From Exiguobacterium sp. BMC-KP (GTDB lineage Bacteria; Bacillota; Bacilli; Exiguobacteriales; Exiguobacteriaceae): 64,000 bases of DNA. Below the pieces are notes generated by a model, which saw only the letters and a program-made list of their open reading frames with translations, ran no database searches and was not told the origin of the DNA. The stretch lies in contig NZ_LGIW01000015.1 of the NCBI RefSeq assembly GCF_001275385.1, positions 434,001 to 498,000 on the forward strand, read 5' to 3'. Every line of letters starts with the position of its first letter. Positions within the stretch are counted from its first letter, which is position 1. Positions 18,411-26,313 of this stretch are shown in pieces. Both the position numbers and the translations under genes were made by a program.

Positions 18411-18851
18411 TCAATCGCGGCTCGGAATCATTTCAAGTATTTGTGGATGAGTGTCAGCTGTCGGATGTAGCAAATCATGTACTGTGTAACTATTGAGTAC
18501 TTGATGGAACGCCGCAATGGCATCATCGAAAGCATCACGTGCCGGATTAAGCGAAGGGACCTCGTGAATGCCTTCTTGCGGATCGAGAAAATGAACGGTT
18601 GGTTCAAACAGTTGTACGACGTCACCGATATGAATTGCATCTGGAGGACCTGCTAATCGGAATCCACCTCCACGACCACGAACAGAATCAATCAAACCAC
18701 TCTGTCCTAAACGATAGACTACTTTCATCAAATGATTTTTAGAAATGTCGTAACAATCCGCTACTTCCTGGATTCGGACTAAACGATCGGGATGGGCTGC
18801 TGCGAACAGCAGGGACCGGATCGCATAATCCGTATAACGTGTCATGCGCAT
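18411..18851 (-). CDS. NsrR-like Rrf2 regulator lacking all three Fe-S cysteines
   Basis: About 146 aa. The wing-HTH is strongly NsrR-like: TRYTDYAIRSLLFAA, ISKNHLMKVVYRLGQSGL and RGRGGGFRL. NsrR binds an [Fe-S] cluster through three Cys in the C-terminal half (in Bacillus about 92, 100 and 106); here the segment VHFLDPQEGIHEVPSLNPAR has Phe, His and Asn at those places and no Cys. The only Cys (VADCYDISKNH) is in the HTH. Start ATG 18851 is 6 nt past AGGTG; GTG 18860 and ATG 18857 overlap the RBS. Divergent from the flavohaemoglobin-like gene. A -35 TTGTAA/-10 TAGTAT pair (17-nt spacer) lies upstream. Confidence 0.88.
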   Translation of the reverse strand: MRMTRYTDYAIRSLLFAAAHPDRLVRIQEVADCYDISKNHLMKVVYRLGQSGLIDSVRGRGGGFRLAGPPDAIHIGDVVQLFEPTVHFLDPQEGIHEVPSLNPARDAFDDAIAAFHQVLNSYTVHDLLHPTADTHPQILEMIPSRD

Positions 18852-18921
18852 TTTCATCACCTACTTAACACACATACTAGGGGGGTACGCAAGCTTTTAC
18901 AACTCTCAATGTGCAAAAAAT

Positions 18922-18967
18922 AAGATGCATTTTAGAGATTGTTTTTATGAGTAGATTAACGCATAAT
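18922..18967 (+). promoter_or_regulatory. Promoter of the flavohaemoglobin-like gene with an NsrR-type half-site
   Basis: AAGATGCATTT (18922-18932) resembles the NsrR half-site AAGATGCYTTT known from enterobacteria. It sits just upstream of TTGTTT (18939-18944), a 17-nt spacer and CATAAT (18962-18967). The right half of the dyad is degenerate. The promoter is reasonable; NsrR binding is inference. Confidence 0.5.
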
Positions 18968-18991
18968 GAACGGTGAAAGGTAGGTTAAATT

Positions 18992-19789
18992 ATGCATTTC
19001 GATCAGGCATTACACCTTTTGCAACAGCTCGGTCCATCGATGGAGCAAAAGGGATTGCGGATCGCGACGCGCTTCTATGACTCGCTTGAGGCGACGTACG
19101 AAGAAGAACTGCGCGCGCTTCGGGAAGCGGGGGCTCAGGAAGGGACTCGCGCATTACGGATTTTACGCCTGAGTCAATTATTGAACCAGATTACAAACCA
19201 GCATGAATCGAGTGAACTGTTTAAATTGATTTTACTGAATGAAATCGATCAAACAAAATCGTTTCTGTTGACGTACCCGGATATTATCAGTCGTGAAATC
19301 CTTCAAGCCATCCAGATTGAATATGCTCTTGAAGAAAGTTCCCCTTTGTTACAAGCCTGGGCGATTGTGCACCATCAACTTGTTGATACGTGCCGTCATT
19401 TTTGTAAGTATAGACATACGGAAAATTGGCGCCAACAAGATATTTTGTTGATTGCGGAAGAACATCATCTTGGAGCTGTCATCGATGAAGCACGACATGC
19501 GCTACTTAGTGGTCGAAAAACGACCTTATTGCATGTGTCTGCTGAGGAACTAGCGGAACGCATGTTAGCAAATGTTCTATCGTTGACGACGAAAGGAATG
19601 GTTGTGCATCATATCCGTCAGGAAGGTTGGGAACAACAGATGCACGAGTTTTTAACGATGATCACCGTCAATGATCCGATCGTCTTTGTCAGCGGATCAA
19701 CGAATTTTATTGAAGAAATTCAGCAACGACTGGATCCGTTACCGGTCCTGTTCGGTCCGTTCGTAGCGGCAAATCAATTACCATCTTAA
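18992..19789 (+). CDS. Degenerate flavohaemoglobin-like protein without FAD domain or haem ligand
   Basis: 265 aa, versus ~400 for Hmp. Residues 1-130 read like the globin part of Hmp: LGPSMEQKGLRIATRFYDSL (Tyr29 kept), later SSPLLQAWAIVHHQLVD. The CD1 Phe43 is Leu and the proximal-His85 region (KLILLNEIDQTKS) has no His, so haem binding is unlikely. The FAD-binding beta-barrel (~100 aa) is absent. From about residue 148 a relic of the NAD(P)-binding domain follows (DILLIAEEHHLGAVIDEARH, KTTLLHVSAEEL, PIVFVSGSTNFIEEI, LFGPF), with the GVG-TP loop lost. RBS GAAAGGTAGG. Family assignment is by reading, not by search. It may be a sensor or adaptor derived from Hmp. Confidence 0.65.
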   Translation: MHFDQALHLLQQLGPSMEQKGLRIATRFYDSLEATYEEELRALREAGAQEGTRALRILRLSQLLNQITNQHESSELFKLILLNEIDQTKSFLLTYPDIISREILQAIQIEYALEESSPLLQAWAIVHHQLVDTCRHFCKYRHTENWRQQDILLIAEEHHLGAVIDEARHALLSGRKTTLLHVSAEELAERMLANVLSLTTKGMVVHHIRQEGWEQQMHEFLTMITVNDPIVFVSGSTNFIEEIQQRLDPLPVLFGPFVAANQLPS

Positions 19790-19793
19790 CGAG

Positions 19794-19845
19794 AAAAGCG
19801 ACGTGTAACGCTCTGACAGAAGTCGGGGCGCTACACATCGCTTTT
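19794..19845. terminator. Bidirectional terminator
   Basis: Long stem AAAAGCGACGTGTA ... TACACATCGCTTTT followed by T-run; between the converging genes ending at 19789 and 19852. Confidence 0.8.
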
Positions 19846-19851
19846 TTTACT

Positions 19852-21096
19852 TTAAGCAGATTTTGTTAACCGTTTCGCTCGTTGAATTGAACGATCAAGC
19901 GCAAGATAGACCCCACCCGACACACAGCAGAGCAATCCGATGAACGCTAAAGCGAAGTCACCTTTTCCTGAATCGAGGAACAGGGACCCGAGAAGTGGTG
20001 CGGTGACACCACCGATCAACCACTGCAGACTCGCAGCACCGTTATACGTACCTCGTAGATGTTCCGGTGCAATCAAAGCGATGAATGTCATCTGGACAGG
20101 TGACATGATCATCTCACCAAGCGTATAGAATGCATAGATTGCAAGTAAGATCGTCACGAGCACGACATAGTCAGTTCCAAGTGAGAACAGATAAGACGGC
20201 ACGAACGCGAGGAAAATCATGCCGATGCCGAAGATCGAGGCGCCGAGCAACATGACTTTTCCGAATGCCTTACCTGACAAACGAGCCGCAATCGGGAATT
20301 GGAATAAGACGACCATGATCCCGTTCAGTGCCATCAAATAAGGGAACGGATTTTGCTTCGTTGGTAAACCTGGCAATGCTTCCTTCAAGAAGACCGGTAA
20401 CATGCTCTCAACAAGAGCGAAGCCCATTGAAATGAAGACACCCGCACCGATAAAGATCAGGAAGACGTGGTCCTTCCGTAATACGGTGAGTGGAGAGACT
20501 TTGACTTCGTCTGTTTTTTCGATATAGTCCGGTTTCGTCTCCTCGATGAAGAAATAGAGAACGAGTCCGTATAGGAAAAAGACGAAAGCAGCAGAGTAGA
20601 AGATGAGTGAACGATCGACGAATAGGACGGCACTTCCGAGAAGTGGACCGAATGCTGCTCCGACGTTATGACCCATCCGAAGCAGACCGAACGATTCGTT
20701 CAACCGCTCCGGTGGTGTGACGTCAGCGACCATCGCGCTTGCCGCTGGGTGGAACAGTGAACTCGATAAACCGAGCAGTGCATTCAAAGCAAGCAGCGGT
20801 CCGAATGAATCGGCGAACGAGAAACCAATCAAAGCGATGACGTCACCGATGATCGAGATGACCATCAGTGGTTTTCGACCGAACTTATCGGCGAAGTGAC
20901 CACCAAGGACAGCTCCGACGAGTGACATGATCGGTCCGGTCGCCATGATGACACCGACTAAGAAGTAGGAATCGAGTCGATCCGCGTAATAGAGAACTAA
21001 AAATGGTGCAATCATGAACATCATGATTCCGGTGATCGTTTCCCCGACGAACCGGATCCAGATGTTGCGATCAAGCTGTTTGAGTGCGTTAAACAT
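19852..21096 (-). CDS. MFS multidrug-type transporter
   Basis: 414-aa major facilitator with about twelve helices. The motif-A loop is GGHFADKFGRKPLMV and the DHA-type segment FHPAASAMVADVTPPERLNESFG precedes GHNVGAAFGPLLG. This is the drug:H+ antiporter class; substrate not deducible. RBS AAGGGG before ATG 21096. It is preceded by a short leader ORF and a terminator-like hairpin, suggesting translation-dependent attenuation, a pattern known for antibiotic-resistance exporters. Confidence 0.9.
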   Translation of the reverse strand: MFNALKQLDRNIWIRFVGETITGIMMFMIAPFLVLYYADRLDSYFLVGVIMATGPIMSLVGAVLGGHFADKFGRKPLMVISIIGDVIALIGFSFADSFGPLLALNALLGLSSSLFHPAASAMVADVTPPERLNESFGLLRMGHNVGAAFGPLLGSAVLFVDRSLIFYSAAFVFFLYGLVLYFFIEETKPDYIEKTDEVKVSPLTVLRKDHVFLIFIGAGVFISMGFALVESMLPVFLKEALPGLPTKQNPFPYLMALNGIMVVLFQFPIAARLSGKAFGKVMLLGASIFGIGMIFLAFVPSYLFSLGTDYVVLVTILLAIYAFYTLGEMIMSPVQMTFIALIAPEHLRGTYNGAASLQWLIGGVTAPLLGSLFLDSGKGDFALAFIGLLCCVSGGVYLALDRSIQRAKRLTKSA

Positions 21097-21136
21097 AGTG
21101 AAAACCCCTTATATTCCGTTTTTAGACAATAGAAAA

Positions 21137-21168
21137 GACGGATACGCACAAATATGGGCATACCCGTC
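21137..21168 (-). terminator. Terminator/attenuator-like hairpin in the MFS leader
   Basis: On the minus strand GACGGGTATGC and GCGTATCCGTC form an 11-bp stem (two G-U pairs) with a 10-nt loop, followed by UUUUCUAUUGUC. It lies between the leader peptide (stop 21227) and the MFS start (21096). Upstream, GTGCGTATGCGTATACGTAC repeats (about 21184-21203) can form alternative pairings, as expected of an attenuator. Confidence 0.55.
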
Positions 21169-21226
21169 CAAATATAAGAGGGCAGCATGTACGTATACGC
21201 ATACGCACACCCTGCTTAATTAAAAA

Positions 21227-21304
21227 TTAAACGATTGGGTGACGTACAGTTGTAGCCGATACAAAGACAGTGTGGACAGATGTCCGGGCTTGATGGAATA
21301 CCAT
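21227..21304 (-). CDS. 25-aa leader peptide upstream of MFS transporter
   Basis: ATG 21304 to TAA 21227-21229 encodes a 25-residue peptide starting MVFHQARTSVHTVFVSAT. It has a near-ideal AAGGAGGAGA ribosome site with an 8-nt spacer, stronger than that of the exporter itself. The peptide is neither a signal sequence nor strongly hydrophobic. Position before a terminator-like hairpin suggests a regulatory leader whose ribosome stalling would expose the downstream exporter. Confidence 0.6.
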   Translation of the reverse strand: MVFHQARTSVHTVFVSATTVRHPIV

Positions 21305-21407
21305 TGTACGTCTCCTCCTTCTGTAATAGTGAACTTCCTAGTCATCGTAATGAAGAAAGTGTCAAATTGTCAACTTTTAATCTGAAAATTGAGTCAATGA
21401 AGTGAAA

Positions 21408-21436
21408 TGGACGAGACCTTGAAAATTCGGTATGAT
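21408..21436 (+). promoter_or_regulatory. Probable prfC promoter
   Basis: TGGACG (21408-21413), 17-nt spacer, TATGAT (21431-21436); prfC starts 63 nt downstream. Confidence 0.45.
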
Positions 21437-21499
21437 AGACTAGTTGCGAAAAAAGATTGATCGGACATTTGAATATATCGGTGAAAGGAACTACCATAC

Positions 21500-23080
21500 A
21501 TGACAAACATTCTACAAACGGAAGTCGAAAAACGTCGGATTTTCGGCATCATTTCCCACCCGGATGCGGGTAAGACGACATTAACTGAAAAATTCCTCCT
21601 GCACGGAGGAGCAATCCGTGAGGCAGGTTCTGTCAAAGCACGGAAAAACTCGAAATTCGCGAAATCCGACTGGATGGAAATCGAAAAACAACGCGGAATC
21701 TCCGTAACATCTTCGGTCATGCAATTCGAATACGATAAAAAAATCGTTTCCATCATGGATACACCAGGTCACTCAGACTTCGGTGAAGATACGTACCGGA
21801 TCCTGACAGCTGTTGACTCAGCAATCATGGTCATCGATGCGGCGAAAGGGATCGAGTCGCAAACGAAAAAACTTTTCCAAGTTTGTCGGATGCGCGGTAT
21901 TCCAATCTTTACGTTCATCAACAAGATGGATCGTCAAGCGCGTGACCCACTCGAATTGATGGAAGAACTCGAAGAAGTTCTTGGCATCCCATCGGTTGCT
22001 GTGACGTGGCCAGCTGGATCAGGTCAACAGTTCGAAGGTGTCTACGACCGTGTCAAAGGACAATTCCATTGCTTCAAGAACGATCGTAAGACGATCGAAC
22101 TCGGGGAAGAAGGTCTAGCGAACGAAGAACTCGCGACAACAATCAACTCGGAAATGTACGAGACATTGATGGACGAAGTCGACTTACTCGACGGCGCAGG
22201 TAACGAATACAATGAAGAATTGATTGCAAAAGGCGAACTGACTCCGGTCTTCTTCGGATCAGCCCTCGTCGATTTCGGTGTTACACCGCTCCTCGAGCAT
22301 TACTTGAACCTGTCTCCTTCACCGACACCACGTGAGTCGAACAAAGGGAAGGTCGAACCTGCTCAAGAATTCTTCAGTGGTTTCGTCTTCAAAATTCAAG
22401 CGAACATGAACCCGAACCACCGCGACCGGATTGCTTTCGTCCGGATTTGTACGGGTAAGTTTGATCGTGGGATGGACGTCGTCTTGACACGGACAGGTAA
22501 GAAAATGAAACTGTCACAGTCAACTCAATTCATGGCGGATGAGCGTGAAACGGTCAACGAAGCGTTTGCAGGAGACGTCATTGGATTATACGATTCAGGT
22601 AACTATCAAATCGGTGATACGATCACGAACGGTGATCCATCACTGCAATACGAAGAACTCCCAACATTCGCACCGGAGCTCTTCTTAAAGGTCTATACGA
22701 AAAACGCCTTGAAGTCGAAACAGTTCCAAAAAGGTGTCGAGCAGCTCGCGCAAGAAGGAGCGATCCAAGTCTACAAGACGGAATACAACGAAATCATTCT
22801 CGGAGCCATCGGGCAACTCCAATTCGAAGTCTTCGAGCACCGGCTCAAAGGTGAGTATGGCGTTGATATCTTGAAGGATGCTGCGAACTTCCAAGTCGCA
22901 AAATGGATTAAACCGGCAGAAGTCGCTGCTGTCAAACAATTGACGGATTCACGGACAGTTCTTGTGTATGACCGCTGGGAAAATGCTGTATTGCTATTTG
23001 CGAACGATTTCGTCTACGAGCGATTCGTTCAGAAAAACGAGGGAACGATCACATTGGTCGATTCACCACAACAACTTTAA
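21500..23080 (+). CDS. prfC: Peptide chain release factor 3 (RF3, GTPase)
   Basis: 526-aa translational GTPase that recycles RF1/RF2 from the ribosome. G1 is SHPDAGKTT, the switch region is EIEKQRGISVTSS, G3 is DTPGHSDFGEDTYR, G4 is FINKMDRQ. The EF-G-like domains and RF3-type C-terminus (ILGAIGQLQFEVFEHRLKGE) are intact and the length is normal. RBS GAAAGGAA about 8 nt before ATG 21500. Confidence 0.97.
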   Translation: MTNILQTEVEKRRIFGIISHPDAGKTTLTEKFLLHGGAIREAGSVKARKNSKFAKSDWMEIEKQRGISVTSSVMQFEYDKKIVSIMDTPGHSDFGEDTYRILTAVDSAIMVIDAAKGIESQTKKLFQVCRMRGIPIFTFINKMDRQARDPLELMEELEEVLGIPSVAVTWPAGSGQQFEGVYDRVKGQFHCFKNDRKTIELGEEGLANEELATTINSEMYETLMDEVDLLDGAGNEYNEELIAKGELTPVFFGSALVDFGVTPLLEHYLNLSPSPTPRESNKGKVEPAQEFFSGFVFKIQANMNPNHRDRIAFVRICTGKFDRGMDVVLTRTGKKMKLSQSTQFMADERETVNEAFAGDVIGLYDSGNYQIGDTITNGDPSLQYEELPTFAPELFLKVYTKNALKSKQFQKGVEQLAQEGAIQVYKTEYNEIILGAIGQLQFEVFEHRLKGEYGVDILKDAANFQVAKWIKPAEVAAVKQLTDSRTVLVYDRWENAVLLFANDFVYERFVQKNEGTITLVDSPQQL

Positions 23081-23087
23081 TTTTTTC

Positions 23088-23118
23088 ACGGACTACTTTT
23101 CGAAGTGGTCCGTTTTTT
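23088..23118 (+). terminator. Terminator of prfC
   Basis: ACGGAC-T-ACTT/AAGT-G-GTCCGT around a TTCG loop, followed by T6. Confidence 0.85.
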
Positions 23119-23133
23119 CGTTCTTGAAATCTC

Positions 23134-23159
23134 GTTTGATGACAATCGAACAAGGGTAA
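23134..23159 (+). promoter_or_regulatory. SigB-type promoter of the YflT-like gene
   Basis: GTTTGA (23134-23139), 14-nt spacer, GGGTAA (23154-23159), close to the SigB consensus GTTTAA-N12-15-GGGTAT. Confidence 0.7.
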
Positions 23160-23205
23160 AAATAGAGCGTGTTTGAATTCATATGAAAAAGGAAGGTGTC
23201 ATGTG

Positions 23206-23661
23206 ATGGCGAAACGGTTTGTTGGAATCTATCAGGATCAATCGAGTCTAGAACGAAAAATTGAGGATTTGAAACAACAGGGGCATCATGATTCGGACTT
23301 TTCTGTAGTGGGTCGAGATGACGCAGCAGACGAAGCATCAGGTGCAAGCTGGATCGATCAAGTCAAATCAAAGTTCTCTAAAGAACCACCGCTTCGTGAG
23401 ACGTTAAAACGTGTCGGGCATTCAGATGATGAGGCAGAACGGCATTACGCGGAAGTTGAGCGCGGCGGTCTTGCATTGTTCGTCAAGGATCGAAATCACG
23501 ACCATGATCATGACCATGAGCATCATCATAACCATGACCACGATCATCGGCACGATGACAATAAAGTCGAAAATCCAGGGAACAACGCCTATGAATCCAA
23601 TCATCGTGAGGACGGTGAGAAGAGCGACCGGGCGAAATGGAAAGCCGACGATATCGACTAA
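23206..23661 (+). CDS. General stress protein 17M-like (YflT domain) with His/Asp-rich tail
   Basis: 151 aa. N-terminal domain MAKRFVGIYQDQSSLERKIE with LKQQGHHDSDFSVVGRD resembles the YflT/heat-induced stress domain. A middle helical part (LRETLKRVGHSDDEAERHYAEVE) is followed by a tail with HDHDHDHEHHHNHDHDHRH and then a hydrophilic, probably disordered end. The His cluster could bind Zn, Ni or Cu. Start ATG 23206 follows AGGAAGGTG; the frame continues upstream without an RBS. A SigB-type promoter supports general-stress control. Confidence 0.85.
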   Translation: MAKRFVGIYQDQSSLERKIEDLKQQGHHDSDFSVVGRDDAADEASGASWIDQVKSKFSKEPPLRETLKRVGHSDDEAERHYAEVERGGLALFVKDRNHDHDHDHEHHHNHDHDHRHDDNKVENPGNNAYESNHREDGEKSDRAKWKADDID

Positions 23662-23668
23662 TACCTAG

Positions 23669-23707
23669 AAGTGAAGACACCGCTTTCGGTGAACTTCACT
23701 TTTTTTC
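23669..23707 (+). terminator. Terminator of the YflT-like gene
   Basis: AAGTGAAG ... CTTCACTT outer stem with an inner CACCG/CGGTG stem, then T7. Confidence 0.85.
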
Positions 23708-23781
23708 GCACCTTGAGTCGTAGGGCGAGATGTGTGAGGAATCGAGGTGCTATACTGAGAGCATCGAAGAGGTGATAAGAC

Positions 23782-24870
23782 ATGAAAAAAGTAGTGACAG
23801 CTTTAGCAGGAATCGGTCTTGCAAGTGCGTGGTTCATCAACCGGTATCCTGTGTTCGGTAAACGCCCAAGCCGAGCGGATCGACGTAGTTTTGAACGGTC
23901 AGATCGTTTTATCGACGGGAAATTCAAAAATGAGACGGATTTCCAGTTGAAGATGGAATGGGAATCGATGAAAAGTATTTTAAAGGACTACGGAAGAAAC
24001 ATTCCGAATCTACGTCCTGTCAAAGCATTGCCAACGCTTCCGTATCAACGACGGCAAGACGATAGCGAAGCACCACGTGTCACATGGTTTGGACATTCAG
24101 CGTTTTTACTCGAACTTGACGGGCAAACGATTTTCTTTGACCCGATGCTCGGTCGCGCCCCGTCACCATTCCCAAAACTAGGTGGGGGACGTTTTCAAAC
24201 GACGCAAACGGTTGACCTCGAACGTCTTCCATTGATCGATGTTGTCGTCTATTCACATGATCATTATGATCATCTTGACTATCCGTCGCTCCTCGCCTTG
24301 AAAAATCGAGTCGGTCGCTTCATCGTGCCGCTCGGTGTTGGTAGTCGTCTGCGTGGATGGGGCGTATCAGCAGATCGGATCACGGAACTCGACTGGCATG
24401 AGTCGACGCAAGTTGGCGGTATTACACTGACGGCAGCTCCGTCACGTCATTATTCCGGTCGAAATGGTCTCGATCAGTTTTCAACACTTTGGGCGTCATG
24501 GGTCATCGAAGGTTCACAAAAAGTCTTCTTTAGTGGCGACAGCGGATACGGTCCGCACTTCAAAGCGATTGGTGAACAATATGGTCCGTTTGATCTGACG
24601 ATGATGGAATGTGGTCAGTATGATGTTCGGTGGTCGAATTCGCATATGTTACCGGAACAAACGGTTCAAGCGCACCGCGATGTCAAAGGACGGGTCTTGA
24701 TGCCGATTCACTGGTCCGCTTTTATCCTCGCGTTTCACGCTTGGTTCGAACCGGTCGAACGGTTATTGAAAGAAGCAAAACGCGATGAGATTCCTGTTTT
24801 GACACCGATGATTGGGGAGAGTGTGACACCAGGGAGCACGACACGGAAATGGTGGCGCGAGGTGCGTTGA
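23782..24870 (+). CDS. MBL-fold metallohydrolase (NAPE-PLD/UlaG-like)
   Basis: 362 aa with an N-terminal hydrophobic anchor (VVTALAGIGLASAWFI). Metallo-beta-lactamase motifs: the zinc site SHDHYDHLD, RHYSGRNGLD, the FFSGDSGYG strand and a late metal His in LMPIHWSAF. The WFGHSAFLLELDG and LPEQTVQAHRDVKG contexts match the NAPE-PLD-like branch, hydrolases of phosphodiester or lactone bonds; substrate unknown. GAAGAGGTG RBS. Single-gene unit followed by a strong terminator. Confidence 0.88.
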   Translation: MKKVVTALAGIGLASAWFINRYPVFGKRPSRADRRSFERSDRFIDGKFKNETDFQLKMEWESMKSILKDYGRNIPNLRPVKALPTLPYQRRQDDSEAPRVTWFGHSAFLLELDGQTIFFDPMLGRAPSPFPKLGGGRFQTTQTVDLERLPLIDVVVYSHDHYDHLDYPSLLALKNRVGRFIVPLGVGSRLRGWGVSADRITELDWHESTQVGGITLTAAPSRHYSGRNGLDQFSTLWASWVIEGSQKVFFSGDSGYGPHFKAIGEQYGPFDLTMMECGQYDVRWSNSHMLPEQTVQAHRDVKGRVLMPIHWSAFILAFHAWFEPVERLLKEAKRDEIPVLTPMIGESVTPGSTTRKWWREVR

Positions 24871-24905
24871 GGGAGTTTTTTGTTTTTAATTGAAGATGAG
24901 GATAT

Positions 24906-24946
24906 AAAAATAGCCTTTCCGACATGCTCCGGAAAGGCTATTTTTT
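24906..24946. terminator. Strong bidirectional terminator
   Basis: Stem AAAAATAGCCTTTCCG/CGGAAAGGCTATTTTTT between the converging hydrolase and permease genes. Confidence 0.92.
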
Positions 24947-24967
24947 AGTTCAATTTAATTCAAATGA

Positions 24968-26206
24968 TTAGCTCGCTAATCGATCCGCTTGTTTTGCGCG
25001 ACGGGAACGCACTTTTTCGATGATTTCGAAACCGAGCACAAGCATTGTTCCGACGAGTAGTCCATTACTGAGGAACGGACGAAGCGTCAACGGCAGGACT
25101 TCTGCGATGACGGTTGATTGTAACAAGATACTGATGCCGATGACGGCACTGATCGCAAACGCGTGACGGCGTCGACTATTTTCCATGTTACTTTCCGCTG
25201 ACTGCCAGGCAATCAGGAACATGTGCGGCAATGTCGCAAGCAACGCGGCACTCGCGACGCTACGTGGTAATGTCGCAATGATCCCGATCAAGCTTGGGAA
25301 GAAACCGATCAGCGCGATGACGAGTGAGGCAATCAAGAACGGACGACGTTTCCGGCTACCGGTTTGCGCGATGAATCCACTCGTGATCGGTAAAGGAACC
25401 GGTACGAGCGTCGAGAACGTAGCAGCAAGTAGGTGAATGACACCTTCGATCGATAACCCTTGGTGCAAGCGTCCTTGTTTTTGAAGCGTCGCTTCGACGG
25501 CACTTAAGGCAGCAATCAAGTTGACAACGAGTAAGATCGCGAACGGAATCGCGACAAGAAATGCACTGCCGTCAAACTGCGGCCACCCGAATGGTAACGC
25601 TTGTGGTGGTGCGAATAAATTAGACGACGCAGGAAGCGATGGACGGCTAACGAGCCAACCGACGAGAATTCCGATCATTAAGGCAAATGGGCGCAAGCGA
25701 CTCGGACCAAATTGGCTGAGTCCGAGAACGAGCAAGAACGTGATGATCCCGGCGAGACGTGTTGCTTCAACAGCAAGTACGGCACCGAGCATGACACCTG
25801 TTAATTGAATACATAATAAGAGCAAAAATGTTCCGCTGACGAGCGGTGTGAAGACAGGTAATAAGTATTTCGTCCATCCTGTTAAACCAAGGATGATGAG
25901 GACAACACCAGCAATGACGACAGCTGCCATTGCAATCGTAAAGGCTGTTTTTGAATCGACCGGTAAGGCGGCGATGACGACGAAAATACTGACCCATGAT
26001 CCGGCAGGTCCCGATACGATCGGAAGCCGGTGGCCGAAAGCGCCATGTAGGAAACAGGCAATCCCGCCTACAAAGAACGACCGTTGTACAAGGGCAGCTG
26101 TTTCGACTGAGGAGAGGTCGAACAGACTGGCGACGACGATTGGTAACGCAATCGTGTTCGCGAGTAAAAAGACGATCCACTGGAAGGTAGAAGTCGTTTG
26201 TTTCAT
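24968..26206 (-). CDS. NCS2-family nucleobase permease (uracil/xanthine type)
   Basis: 412-aa polytopic protein with the NCS2 pattern (LPIVSGPAGSWVSIFVVI near TM3; GFIAQTGSRKRRPFLIASLV near TM10). The usual QH signature of xanthine/uric acid transporters is not evident and the family motif is diverged; a YwdJ-like purine/pyrimidine permease is the nearest description I can offer. RBS AAAGGAGC before ATG 26206. Divergent from a LysR-type regulator that probably controls it. I looked for a purine riboswitch in the leader and saw none. Confidence 0.82.
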   Translation of the reverse strand: MKQTTSTFQWIVFLLANTIALPIVVASLFDLSSVETAALVQRSFFVGGIACFLHGAFGHRLPIVSGPAGSWVSIFVVIAALPVDSKTAFTIAMAAVVIAGVVLIILGLTGWTKYLLPVFTPLVSGTFLLLLCIQLTGVMLGAVLAVEATRLAGIITFLLVLGLSQFGPSRLRPFALMIGILVGWLVSRPSLPASSNLFAPPQALPFGWPQFDGSAFLVAIPFAILLVVNLIAALSAVEATLQKQGRLHQGLSIEGVIHLLAATFSTLVPVPLPITSGFIAQTGSRKRRPFLIASLVIALIGFFPSLIGIIATLPRSVASAALLATLPHMFLIAWQSAESNMENSRRRHAFAISAVIGISILLQSTVIAEVLPLTLRPFLSNGLLVGTMLVLGFEIIEKVRSRRAKQADRLAS

Positions 26207-26242
26207 GAAAAAGCTCCTTTCGTTAACTTCAGATATTCCTGC

Positions 26243-26269
26243 ATCATAGCATATGATTGATGTTATGAT
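26243..26269. promoter_or_regulatory. Candidate LysR operator between permease and regulator
   Basis: ATCATA (26243-26248) and TATGAT (26264-26269) form an inverted repeat, with an extra CATATGAT inside, in the divergent gap. This fits a LysR-type dyad, but the sequence is AT-rich and chance is possible. Confidence 0.35.
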
Positions 26270-26313
26270 TCATATATCTTTATACACGAAAACATATGAA
26301 AGAGATGATGAAT

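Noticed and set aside
18992-19789. Considered that the missing FAD domain reflects a frameshifted but otherwise normal hmp
   Set aside because: The frame is continuous, the gap between the globin-like and NAD-like parts is only ~15 residues, and no FAD-domain sequence is present in any frame nearby; ligand residues are also substituted.
23500-23580. Repetitive CATGAC/CATCAT DNA considered as a repeat array
   Set aside because: It is the coding sequence of the His/Asp-rich tail in a good frame, not spaced repeats.
26207-26313. Searched for a purine riboswitch before the nucleobase permease
   Set aside because: No conserved purine-aptamer loops or P1 pairing seen; the gap is only 107 nt and contains LysR-like dyads.
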